NCBI GenBank assembly: GCA_937927235.1
Contig: CALBCM010000020.1
Span: 1 to 11,592, forward strand
Direction: 5' to 3'
From: an uncultured Johnsonella sp.
GTDB lineage: Bacteria > Bacillota > Clostridia > Lachnospirales > Lachnospiraceae
Length of the DNA: 11,592 nt
The position numbers and the translations under genes are program-made. Of this stretch, positions 1 through 8,576 are shown piece by piece. Numbering within the stretch: position 1 is the first letter of the stretch; each line of letters begins with the position of its first letter. The notes under the pieces were generated by a model that saw only the letters and a program-made list of their open reading frames with translations, did not search any database and was not told the origin of the DNA.

Positions 1-3000
1 GCACTACCCCACTCTATCCCTCCTGTAAGCAGAAAGGCGGAGGCTCCTATAAGTGCAGAGCCTAGAAATATACCGGGCTACAGATTAAGGGATGTTACTG
101 TAACAGTCGGAAAAACTGCGAATATGGCTGCTTATATTGTAGGTCTTGATGAGATGGCAGGGGGCAATTCCAATAACTTCTTTGACAGCGACAGGAAGTT
201 CAACGGCTATATGCCGAACCAGGCAGTTACAATAAGATATACTTATGATGCCGACGGCTATGCAGTGACCAGAAACTATATAGATACAACCACTAACAGA
301 GCTATAGGTACTCCGGTATCTATAGGCGGCTACCAGGACAATCAGGTACTTGCTGTGCAGGATACCGGCGGAGTACTCAGTGCTCCGGCTACAAGATACG
401 GATATGTATATTCAGGAAACAGTGATGTAGACCCTGTAGGCAGCCCTATTACCGTAGCAACCAACGGCGGTTTAAGTGGTAATGTAGCTTCAAGCGATAT
501 CCTTGTGAATCACAAGATGAACAGAGATGCAAATTATTGGAAGCATATGAACTTCGCAGTCGGAAATGCTCCTTATAACAAGGGAAGCATATCAACTGTT
601 GCACCTATACAATTTTTAATAGATGACCCGGTTACAACAAATGTTGAAGACGGAGCTCATACCTTTAAATTTATACAGGACAACAACACTTTACCGACTC
701 CTACCGCTCAGGATGCACCTTACTACAGGTTTGAGGGCTGGTACACCGATGCCGACTGTACAAATAAGGTACTTGATAATACAACCTTTAAGGGTGATGT
801 CACACTGTATGCAAAATTTGATAAAGACCCGGCATACTGGGTAGATATTAACTTTGACAGTGATGACAAGGGAAGCATCACAGGAAATACCTCACTTAAT
901 GTAAGAAGAGATGCTACTTGGGCTTCTATAGCTGCAGAGCGTGCTACTCCGGTTGAGAGCGTACCTAACTATGTATTTGACAAGTGGACCATCAATGGTG
1001 CTACAGTTGAAGACGGTACAGTACTTATAGGAGGAACCTACCATGCGAACTTTAAAAAGAATCCTGTTATATGGGGTCTTAGAATAGGTGACTTCAATGC
1101 TTCAGGTCATATAAATTCAAGTGGCAAGGGACAGATAAGAGTCAGAGAAACTCAGCCGGGCAATGTATACATAATTACTGATGAAAATGACAATGTAGTT
1201 GCAGTACGTACTGCTCCTGACGGCAATTTACTTACTTTTGACGGACTCTATCCGGGAACTAAGTATTTTGTACGTGAGGCGGCACCGGGCACTACAGCGG
1301 CAATAGGACAGCCTGCACCTTCAGGAAACGGCATAAGCATTCCTAAAGAGGTAAAAATACCTACACTTGAAGACAACTACAATGTAGGCTTTGACCCTGT
1401 AAATGAAGACAGATCACAGATAGTTGTAAATCCTGCCGACCCGGATTCAGACTATGCAATTTTAGATGAAGACGGAAATGTAGTAAACTATCCCGGCAGT
1501 GATAACGGCTGGAAAACTCCGGTTGGAAAAAATCCTTCAACCGTAACCTTTGACAACCTTGACCCGAGCAAGACTTATACAGTGGTTGCAAGGAAGAAAG
1601 GTGACACAAGTGTTACCGCAGCTTCTAAGAAGGACCTTGGAACCAGCGTAAGCGCCAATCCGGGTGATACCTTGGAAGCAGCTAAATACATCGTTGAGGT
1701 AAAGCCCGGCGACAACAATATAGTGAAGATACTTTCCGTAGGCGGAAAAACTCCTTCAGAGCACATCAACAGCACCGACTTAAAGGTAACCGATGCCAAA
1801 GCCGAGGACGAGGTAAGCGTACATGCTGAATCGGTTGACAGCAATGGCAAAGCATTTAAACACTGGGTGGTAATTGCAGGAAGAAGCAAGAACATTTCAG
1901 GAAAGATAACAACACCTGATTTCACATTTAAGCTTAGCGGAAGCAATGTAGTCTTAAGAGCCGTATATGAGAAATCAAGACCGAATGCACACAGCGGAAA
2001 TGCTGCAAATGCTATAGTGGATGAAGAAATAAGAGGCGGTGCTTCAGGCGAGTATTCACTTGACCCTGACGGCATAGAAGGCGTTGAAAGCCGTCTTACT
2101 ACTCCTGAGGACAGAGTACTGATAGGTCAGGATGCGGATGTAAGGTACAGAGTAGTCTTTAATAAGAGGACTGCAACTGCAGCTGAAACTGCTGATGTTA
2201 AAGCTGTGTCCGTATCAGGCATAGACCATCCGGAAGCCTTCACTACCGCATGGGGACTTGATATTAAAGCTGAAAGATATGTTGACGGCAGATTTACAGG
2301 CAACATCATACCGGCTCCGGCTTCACCTTCAAATGCTACAGTACCTGTACTTGTACAGCTTCCGGCAGAAGACAGCGATATGATGGATTATCAGCTCTTT
2401 GATGTAACTGATGCTGCTACACTTGCAGCCGGTGCAATAGACAACTTTGCAGCTGATGTAAGCAATAATCCTGAAAATACCGCGGGCTACTTCGCTTTCT
2501 CAGGTGAAATCGGTCATAAGTATGTACTTGTTTATTCAAAGGCATTCAGGCTTAAATTTATAGACAATAATCAGTCATTATATTACCTGGATTTAAATAA
2601 TACTAATAATAACTTCTACCATACCTTTAAAGTAAGAAAGAAGGATTCGGTTTCGCAGTATGCAAGCGGCCCGGACGGATACGGCAAGGTAATGGATTAT
2701 GTAAGTAATATAATGAGAACTCCTTTTGAAGACATCTACGGTGTTCAGTATGATTATGTGGCATGGAGCAAACGCAATATGCCGGAGGCTATCAGAGAGT
2801 TTAAGGACGACTCTGAGGTAACCAGCAGACTCCTGCTGTATGCATACTATAAAGATAACCGTAAAGCAAAGGATTCAGCTTATAGTAAGCTTGAAGATCT
2901 TAAGATACATGCACAGGATGTAGCAAGAAGTCCATACTTAAAGTCAGATGAGGTTGAAGATCTTCAGAAGGCAATTGCACGTGCTGCTGCAAGACTTGCA

Positions 3001-3729
3001 CAGAAACGTGGAGAAATCCTTGATAAATCACTCTTTGAAGCCGGCGCCTCACCTGAGGACCCGAAGCGTATGGCAAATCTCAGAGAACTTCAGGAGTGTA
3101 TTGATGAATTGGAGCGCTTATTAAGCTATTATGAGGATTTAATCTCTGACAGAAGCAATAGATTTATAAGAGTCACCGGCGGAGGCAGCTCAGGCGGAAG
3201 CGGAAGTGCCGGACGCGGTAACGGAACTGCAGAAAGACCATTTGAGTTAATCGGTGAGAGAACCTTCTCTCTCGGTGTTGACGGAAACTGGAAGATAAAC
3301 GAAGCAACCGGAAAATGGTCATTTGTATTAAATGGAGGACTTCCATTAAATAATACCTGGGGCAAGATACAGTATGCCGATGCGGCAACCGGAAAGCTCC
3401 TTACAAAATGGTATTTCTTTGATAATCAGTCATCAATGGCACAGGGCTGGTACCATGATGAAAGGACTGATAAATGGTACCTCCTTAATGATTCAAACGG
3501 AGCTGACGGAGGACAGATGATAACAGGCTGGCATAAAGATGCTGCAGGAGTATGGTATTATCTTGACCCGGTAGTTGGAGAAATGTATCTCGGCTGGCAT
3601 CAGGTCGGCGAGCACTGGTACTACTTTGCACCAAATGCCACAGAGGGTCATCCACAAGGCTCACTTTATGTAAGCACTACAACACCTGACGGTTATAGAG
3701 TGAACCATGACGGTGAATGGGTGCAGTAG
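1..3729 (+). CDS. Giant cell-wall-binding surface protein, 5' partial (paralog of the next gene)
   Basis: The frame is open from base 1 with no stop, so this is the C-terminal 1242 residues of a longer protein; the ATG at 124 lies inside it. Residue numbers count from base 1. A module ending in FDSD, MPNQ and RYTY (about 60-82) is followed by a divergent MucBP-like stretch (about 83-175). Then come two InlB B-repeat-like units (about 176-280, with the FEGWYTDADC signature, and 280-358), two fibronectin-III-like units (about 376-434 and 472-534), a divergent InlB-type repeat (about 562-662) and an unassigned region (about 663-950). A FIVAR-like helical segment (about 959-1055), a Gly/Ser linker (1060-1075) and cell-wall-binding repeats (about 1094-1242, GW..W.YY) complete it. 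There is no LPXTG motif or C-terminal membrane helix, so attachment is probably non-covalent through the repeats. Alignment with the next protein suggests about 340 residues, including the signal peptide, are missing. Likely role is adhesin or surface fibre; the ligand is unknown. Confidence 0.9.
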   Translation, partial: ALPHSIPPVSRKAEAPISAEPRNIPGYRLRDVTVTVGKTANMAAYIVGLDEMAGGNSNNFFDSDRKFNGYMPNQAVTIRYTYDADGYAVTRNYIDTTTNRAIGTPVSIGGYQDNQVLAVQDTGGVLSAPATRYGYVYSGNSDVDPVGSPITVATNGGLSGNVASSDILVNHKMNRDANYWKHMNFAVGNAPYNKGSISTVAPIQFLIDDPVTTNVEDGAHTFKFIQDNNTLPTPTAQDAPYYRFEGWYTDADCTNKVLDNTTFKGDVTLYAKFDKDPAYWVDINFDSDDKGSITGNTSLNVRRDATWASIAAERATPVESVPNYVFDKWTINGATVEDGTVLIGGTYHANFKKNPVIWGLRIGDFNASGHINSSGKGQIRVRETQPGNVYIITDENDNVVAVRTAPDGNLLTFDGLYPGTKYFVREAAPGTTAAIGQPAPSGNGISIPKEVKIPTLEDNYNVGFDPVNEDRSQIVVNPADPDSDYAILDEDGNVVNYPGSDNGWKTPVGKNPSTVTFDNLDPSKTYTVVARKKGDTSVTAASKKDLGTSVSANPGDTLEAAKYIVEVKPGDNNIVKILSVGGKTPSEHINSTDLKVTDAKAEDEVSVHAESVDSNGKAFKHWVVIAGRSKNISGKITTPDFTFKLSGSNVVLRAVYEKSRPNAHSGNAANAIVDEEIRGGASGEYSLDPDGIEGVESRLTTPEDRVLIGQDADVRYRVVFNKRTATAAETADVKAVSVSGIDHPEAFTTAWGLDIKAERYVDGRFTGNIIPAPASPSNATVPVLVQLPAEDSDMMDYQLFDVTDAATLAAGAIDNFAADVSNNPENTAGYFAFSGEIGHKYVLVYSKAFRLKFIDNNQSLYYLDLNNTNNNFYHTFKVRKKDSVSQYASGPDGYGKVMDYVSNIMRTPFEDIYGVQYDYVAWSKRNMPEAIREFKDDSEVTSRLLLYAYYKDNRKAKDSAYSKLEDLKIHAQDVARSPYLKSDEVEDLQKAIARAAARLAQKRGEILDKSLFEAGASPEDPKRMANLRELQECIDELERLLSYYEDLISDRSNRFIRVTGGGSSGGSGSAGRGNGTAERPFELIGERTFSLGVDGNWKINEATGKWSFVLNGGLPLNNTWGKIQYADAATGKLLTKWYFFDNQSSMAQGWYHDERTDKWYLLNDSNGADGGQMITGWHKDAAGVWYYLDPVVGEMYLGWHQVGEHWYYFAPNATEGHPQGSLYVSTTTPDGYRVNHDGEWVQ
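3178..3225 (+). repeat. Gly/Ser-rich linker in the first surface protein
   Basis: Sixteen codons, mostly Gly, Ser and Ala, separate the helical FIVAR-like segment from the cell-wall-binding repeats (residues 1060-1075 of the partial protein). It is probably a flexible hinge between the wall-bound tail and the exposed stalk. It sits at the same place as the longer polyglycine linker in the next protein. Confidence 0.8.
3280..3726 (+). repeat. C-terminal cell-wall-binding repeats of the first surface protein
   Basis: About 150 residues contain repeated units with the pattern GW followed by W.Y(Y/L): examples are KWYFFDN, QGWYHDERTDKWYLL, TGWHKDAAGVWYYLD and LGWHQVGEHWYYFA. This is the choline-binding-type cell-wall-binding repeat pattern known from pneumococcal and clostridial surface proteins and toxins. 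The block ends in a cap, GSLYVSTTTPDGYRV then DGEW, that recurs at the end of the next protein. The wall ligand cannot be read from the sequence. Confidence 0.88.
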
Positions 3730-3750
3730 AGCGAGAAGGAGAGATAGTGA

Positions 3751-6700
3751 ATGAAAAAAATTAATTTAAAAAGGCAGGTGGCTTTTACACTGTCTGCCAG
3801 CATGGCTTTTGCCATGCTGGCACCGGCTGCGCCGGCTCATGCGGCGGCTTATAAGAAAATATCGTTTAACCTTGGAATTTATGAAAAATATGAGGGGGCG
3901 GCACTTAATGTTTTAAATCCCGGAGCTAGCGGAAAAATAACGGATACCTATCCTATTGGAGCCAATTATCCGGCAGATACGGGAACGAATGGTCAGGCAA
4001 CATCCTCAGTCAACCCAAATAATCTTGAAATGCCTTGGTGGAACGTAGACTGGAGCGGCTATACCAGCAGCCCTGTAGTAATACCTAATCCTAAGCCAAA
4101 TCCTAGTTGGGGAAATCCTAGTTTAGCTTTTGGCTTTACTGGTTATGCACTTGAAGGCTGGTATGAAAAGCCTTTTGCCGATGACCCTACTCAGCAGAGA
4201 GTAAATAAGCTTCCAACAAGATTTCCTGTTCAAACAGCGGGAGATCACAGCGATGAAAAAATCTATTATGCGCATTATGTATCAGATGGTACTACTTATA
4301 ATTTTAAGGTAAGTCATAAAGATACTACCAATACAGGAGCAGCAGGCATTCTTGGAGTATTTGATGACAGTGCTACTACTAATGTAGAGGAAATAAAAGA
4401 AGACCCTGTAAAGACTGATAAAACTTTGGTATCTGTACAGGCAAGACCTAAGGTAATACCGGGCTTAAAGGCTAATATTCCTGTGGTTACCATAGGCGGA
4501 GTTGAAGCCAGTGGTGTTAATGCAGGATTAATTGGTAAGTATAATTTTACAGTGGATGCCGACAACAATGTAACGGGCAGCATCATTAATAAGGAAGTAC
4601 AGGTTGATTATACTTATATAGTAGATACTACAAAAACCTTTAACTTTACGAGTGAGCATGTTTACTTAAATGCTGATGGCAGTGCCGTTACCAATCGTAA
4701 GCTGGAGAGGGCTTCACTTAACGCAAATGTCGATATCGCTTCAAATGCGGCAACGGTTAATGTAAGACAGCCCGACCAGGCTGCGATAACTCCGCAAAAC
4801 GGCAATACAGAAGCCAGATATAAGCTGGTTACTACTGACGGAATAAACCCGGCAACCGGTGCAGCAATTGCCAGTGCTGAAGTTAAGAAACCCTATTATA
4901 CCGCAGGTACTGCTGCTGATCCTAATCGTTTTGTAGTAGCACATAGCAATACCTTTGATTCTGACCATAGAGTTGGTGGCAAGATGCCTAACCAGAGTGT
5001 GGGAGTAAGATATACTTATATGCCTAACCCAAATTACCAGATACATGTGGCAGTAAAATATGTTGATGAAAATGATCAGCCTATAGCTTCACTGGTAAAG
5101 ACTGCAGCAGGTGCAAGCTGGAATATCAATAATGATAATACTGTAGAGTTTAATGTAGTTCCTCACGGGACAGTAAACATTCCGGTACCCAGTCTTAGCT
5201 CGGAAGGCTATGGTAATCCTAATTATGTATATACCAGCAATGCACTTGAAGTGGCAAATACTGTGAATAACTATGTTGCTAATTCTGCTGCTGGAAATTA
5301 TGCGGTTACTATAAAGAATGATACAATTGCGATGAAGATTACCTATACTAAGGACCCGGCACGCTGGGGCAGAGTAACTATCGCTAAAGAAGGTGTAGGA
5401 AGTCTTAAAAATGCGGACCTTACAGAATATGATAATGCTCAAGCTAATCCTATAAGCCTTAAGAAAAATATTAGCAATGAAGTGGCTGTAAGCTATGCGG
5501 TACTTCCAACCCCTGAAGCCATTCCGGGCAGCGGCTATGACTTTGACGGCTACTATATTTCAGGTACCAACATTCCTATTAATCCGGTCGGAGATACCAA
5601 TGTAGCGGCACCTTATAAGTTAGATGCCAGATTCAAGCCTAACAGCGAATGGAAGTCACTTACCTTTAAATTCGGCAATACTGCCACTCCTCACGGTTAT
5701 ATGTCACCTACCGGAGGCAAGACCCTTACAATATATCCTAAGGACAATGCCGGAAATGCCAGGGTAATAACTCTCGGACAGTTATCAAGCGGTTTTACTG
5801 ATGCTCAGACAGGTACGGACTACTCTCTTGAATTTCCTCAGGTAGTAGCCGATGCCGGCTATGAAGTAAGATGGTATGACGAGAACGGAGATCGTGTTCT
5901 GGATACCGAAAACATGGCGGACAGAGTAGACGGTGCTATATTCACTGCTTATTGTGTATCTCCATTTGTTGCAAGAACTCCTGAAGCACAGGGCATGATA
6001 AACAGCAATGACGGCTCGGTATCAATCAACCTGCTTGCAGCTTCAGACGGTCTTACCTATAACTCAGACCCAAGCTCATATTATGCGGTGACTGATGAAA
6101 GCGGCAAGATAGTAAGGCTTGTTAGAAACCGTGACCTTCAGGCAGCTAACGGGGTTATTGCAGGTGTACTTCCCGGAAAGAAATATCAGCTGCATGAGCT
6201 TCAATCAAATGTCGGAATTAATGGTATTGTAACCGAAGGCTCTATGATTACCGATATTGATCCAAGCATTAGAAGTGCCGTACCTAAGGATGTAAGTACA
6301 CCGGTCAGTGTAACTCCTGATGTGGCGGTTGATGTTAATAATGACAGAAAAAATCAGGTTACTATCTCACCGGTAACACCGGGAATGAAGTATGCAATTC
6401 TTGATGCAAACGGCAATCCTGTACCAGGTGCAAACTGGAAAGCTCCGGCTTTTGGTGAAAACAGTGTAACCTTCGGCAACCTGGCACCGGGTATGGTATA
6501 TTCGGTTGTAGTTAAACCGGCTTCAGATGCCAGCCTGCCATCTACTGATGCTTCACTTGAAAGACTGCCGTTTACTGCTTCCGCAGCAGTAAATGCTGGA
6601 AATAAGTTGAGCTTTGCAGGCATTGATGTCACTGAATTGGAAAGTACGACAAATCCTCCGGCTGATTACAACGATGTACCTACAGGTCAGGCTATGGGCT

Positions 6701-8415
6701 TTACCGCTCCTACTTTGCATGATAATAAGGCATTTAGAAGATGGCTTATAATAAGCGGAGCTGAGAGTGCAGTTGTTGCAAACGGAAGAAGAATCAATGT
6801 GACTATGCCTGCCGGAAACCTGATTCTTCAGCCCTTCTATGCTACACCTGGAGAGCATGCCGACTGGGGAAATAACCTTGTTAGCCCAAATGTTGATAAT
6901 CAGAGTGTAAATGCAAGTATTCCTTCAATCCCTGAAGTTCCGGGCAAGAAACTTAGGGTCCATGTAGAAAAGAGAGCAGTTCCGACAGCGATGGCAGCAC
7001 AGATAGATGCTCTTGAAACCGGCGGTCATTATAAGGGACTGTGGATGCTTAAAGCCAGCCTTGAAGAGGAAGTGAGTGCAGGCAACTGGATACCGTTTAC
7101 TATCCCGGCAGGAAGCACCTACAGTACGGATATAGCGGTAGATACCGGAAGATTAAGTCCGAACCGCACTTATTCACTTTATAAGGCTACTTCAAGCAAT
7201 GCAGCTCCGGAGCCGATTAACAATGTAATTGACCCTAACTGGCAGGATGCAAACTCCGGCTATCCAGGACACTTTACTCATAACTATGAATTTGGAACCA
7301 GCTATATATTAGGCTATACGCTTCCGGCTTTATACAGAATCACTATCAAGGAAAATATAGGCAATCAGCTGCTTGCTCAGTTTGATATTCCAGAAACTGA
7401 TGTTTTAGCAAATCACGAGTCAAAATATGCTTCCTTTATCAGACAGTCTGAGGTTGACAATAACGGTATCACTTGGACTTATAAGGGATTAAGCTTAAGC
7501 GACGGTGACTTTGATGAATTTAATCCTGTGGCAGCTCTTGATGACGATAAGACAGTCTATCTTTACTATGCAAATGACAGGGATGAGAGAAATGCCGCTG
7601 AAGCTAAGCTCAATCAGCTTAAAGCCGAGGCTGAGGCACTTTTAAAGACTTCTTTAAAGTATGTGCAGAGAAATAATTTAAATTCTGCACTGCGTGAGGC
7701 TCTGGCTGTGCTTAATAAAGTAAATCCTAAGGCTACTACTGCTGAGCTTTTACAGGCTATAAGCAGACTTGAAACCGTACTGAATGACATTAAAAACGGC
7801 GGCTCGGGCGGCAGCAGCAATGGCGGCTCAGGCGGCGGTGGCGGAGGTGGCGGTGCTGCCAGCAAGGGCATAATAGCTGAGGCTAATGCCAATACCTCTG
7901 CAATAAGAGTAGGTCAGGACGGCAACTGGGAGCTTGTAGATGCTGCAAACCATATCTGGCAGTTCAAGCTTAACGATGGATCAAAATTAAAGGGCTGGGC
8001 TAAGCTTTCATATACCTATAATGGAGAAGAAAAAATCGCCTGGTATCACTTTAATGATGGAGAAAACATGGACAGCGGCTGGTACTATGATGCTTCCGGA
8101 AATAACTGGTATTATCTCTCAGAAGACCATAACGGCTTCTTTGGAGAGATGAAGACCGGCTGGCATTTTAATAATCACGATTATAAGTGGTATTATTTAA
8201 ATCCGGCAGACGGCAGTATGCTTATCGGATGGCAGAATATAGGCGGAAACTGGTATTATCTTACAGTAACTGCGAATATTCAATCCTGGTTCTTTAACAG
8301 CGATACCAGAAGATGGGAATACCGTACAGATGTCAAACATCCTTACGGATCCTTATTTATAAATGAAGCTACTCCTGACGGTTATAATGTCAATTCCGAT
8401 GGAGTGTGGAATTAA
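3751..8415 (+). CDS. Giant secreted surface protein with InlB-type repeats and C-terminal cell-wall-binding repeats
   Basis: A complete 1554-residue protein. The ATG follows AAGGAGA (3736-3742) at normal spacing and opens a Sec signal peptide: MKKINLKRQ, a hydrophobic core, and AHA|A cleavage near residue 31. Domains in order are an InlB-like unit with GYALEGWYEKPF (about 127-175), an unassigned region to about 345, and the FDSD/MPNQ/RYTY module (about 350-422). A MucBP-like stretch with YVDENDQPI (about 429-533), divergent InlB-type repeats (about 540-632 and 635-735), two fibronectin-III-like units (about 755-820 and 867-927) and another InlB-type repeat (about 990-1035) follow. The rest is an unassigned region to about 1275, a FIVAR-like helical segment (about 1276-1348), a polyglycine linker (1350-1368) and cell-wall-binding repeats (about 1390-1554). 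It begins 21 bases after the preceding stop, so the two paralogs are very probably one operon. There is no LPXTG and only one obvious cysteine. A large adhesin or surface fibre is likely; the target is unknown. Confidence 0.93.
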   Translation: MKKINLKRQVAFTLSASMAFAMLAPAAPAHAAAYKKISFNLGIYEKYEGAALNVLNPGASGKITDTYPIGANYPADTGTNGQATSSVNPNNLEMPWWNVDWSGYTSSPVVIPNPKPNPSWGNPSLAFGFTGYALEGWYEKPFADDPTQQRVNKLPTRFPVQTAGDHSDEKIYYAHYVSDGTTYNFKVSHKDTTNTGAAGILGVFDDSATTNVEEIKEDPVKTDKTLVSVQARPKVIPGLKANIPVVTIGGVEASGVNAGLIGKYNFTVDADNNVTGSIINKEVQVDYTYIVDTTKTFNFTSEHVYLNADGSAVTNRKLERASLNANVDIASNAATVNVRQPDQAAITPQNGNTEARYKLVTTDGINPATGAAIASAEVKKPYYTAGTAADPNRFVVAHSNTFDSDHRVGGKMPNQSVGVRYTYMPNPNYQIHVAVKYVDENDQPIASLVKTAAGASWNINNDNTVEFNVVPHGTVNIPVPSLSSEGYGNPNYVYTSNALEVANTVNNYVANSAAGNYAVTIKNDTIAMKITYTKDPARWGRVTIAKEGVGSLKNADLTEYDNAQANPISLKKNISNEVAVSYAVLPTPEAIPGSGYDFDGYYISGTNIPINPVGDTNVAAPYKLDARFKPNSEWKSLTFKFGNTATPHGYMSPTGGKTLTIYPKDNAGNARVITLGQLSSGFTDAQTGTDYSLEFPQVVADAGYEVRWYDENGDRVLDTENMADRVDGAIFTAYCVSPFVARTPEAQGMINSNDGSVSINLLAASDGLTYNSDPSSYYAVTDESGKIVRLVRNRDLQAANGVIAGVLPGKKYQLHELQSNVGINGIVTEGSMITDIDPSIRSAVPKDVSTPVSVTPDVAVDVNNDRKNQVTISPVTPGMKYAILDANGNPVPGANWKAPAFGENSVTFGNLAPGMVYSVVVKPASDASLPSTDASLERLPFTASAAVNAGNKLSFAGIDVTELESTTNPPADYNDVPTGQAMGFTAPTLHDNKAFRRWLIISGAESAVVANGRRINVTMPAGNLILQPFYATPGEHADWGNNLVSPNVDNQSVNASIPSIPEVPGKKLRVHVEKRAVPTAMAAQIDALETGGHYKGLWMLKASLEEEVSAGNWIPFTIPAGSTYSTDIAVDTGRLSPNRTYSLYKATSSNAAPEPINNVIDPNWQDANSGYPGHFTHNYEFGTSYILGYTLPALYRITIKENIGNQLLAQFDIPETDVLANHESKYASFIRQSEVDNNGITWTYKGLSLSDGDFDEFNPVAALDDDKTVYLYYANDRDERNAAEAKLNQLKAEAEALLKTSLKYVQRNNLNSALREALAVLNKVNPKATTAELLQAISRLETVLNDIKNGGSGGSSNGGSGGGGGGGGAASKGIIAEANANTSAIRVGQDGNWELVDAANHIWQFKLNDGSKLKGWAKLSYTYNGEEKIAWYHFNDGENMDSGWYYDASGNNWYYLSEDHNGFFGEMKTGWHFNNHDYKWYYLNPADGSMLIGWQNIGGNWYYLTVTANIQSWFFNSDTRRWEYRTDVKHPYGSLFINEATPDGYNVNSDGVWN
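7798..7854 (+). repeat. Polyglycine linker tract in the second surface protein
   Basis: Nineteen codons (residues 1350-1368), almost all GGN with a few Ser/Asn codons, end in eight consecutive glycines. The coding strand is locally very G-rich against an AT-rich background. At protein level it is a flexible hinge between the FIVAR-like helices and the wall-binding tail. At DNA level it is a low-complexity tract that could change length by whole codons. Confidence 0.85.
7918..8412 (+). repeat. C-terminal cell-wall-binding repeats of the second surface protein
   Basis: Tandem aromatic/glycine units include KGWAKLSY, IAWYHFNDG, SGWYYDASGNNWYYLS, TGWHFNNHDYKWYYLNP and IGWQNIGGNWYYL. Compared with the preceding protein there is an extra degenerate unit (SWFFNSDTRRWEYR) before the shared cap GSLFINEATPDGYNV then DGVW. 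This is expected to hold the protein non-covalently on the cell wall. The polymer bound (teichoic acid, choline or another) cannot be told from the sequence. Confidence 0.88.
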
Positions 8416-8469
8416 TAATTAGTTTATATAATGTATTATTATAAAACTTAATATTCTAAACTAAAGATA

Positions 8470-8520
8470 AAAGCTCTATAAATCGCTGGATCCAGCGATT
8501 TATAGAGCTTTCTTTATAAA
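8470..8520 (+). terminator. Rho-independent terminator built on a 42-base perfect palindrome
   Basis: Bases 8470-8511 are a perfect inverted repeat. The left arm AAAGCTCTATAAATCGCTG and its exact complement flank a central GATC, giving a 19-bp stem with a 4-base loop. It is followed by CTTTATAAA, and A-rich sequence precedes it, so it could also terminate transcription from the other strand. It lies 54 bases after the stop of the second surface-protein gene and before the glycosylase gene, so it most likely closes the surface-protein operon. The U-tract is short and interrupted, but the stem is unusually long. Confidence 0.8.
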
Positions 8521-8576
8521 CGTTAGGACAATACGTACCTTGATTATAGAAAGGCTTTAAGGAAATAGGAAGTTTA

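Noticed and set aside
124..126. ATG at 124 as the start of the first surface protein
   Set aside because: The frame is open all the way to base 1, no ribosome site precedes it, there is no signal peptide after it, and the upstream codons align with the interior of the paralog.
1575..2075. Long minus-strand open frame (166 codons), and other minus-strand frames across both surface-protein genes
   Set aside because: They lie opposite clearly coding sequence, have no ribosome sites, and translate to low-complexity Ser/Leu/Pro-rich strings typical of antisense shadows.
3280..8412. CRISPR or DNA-level tandem repeat array
   Set aside because: The repeats are degenerate protein-level repeats without constant DNA units or unique spacers.
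8280..8415. LPXTG sortase anchor at the end of the giant proteins
   Set aside because: No LPXTG-like motif, hydrophobic segment or charged tail is present in either C-terminus.
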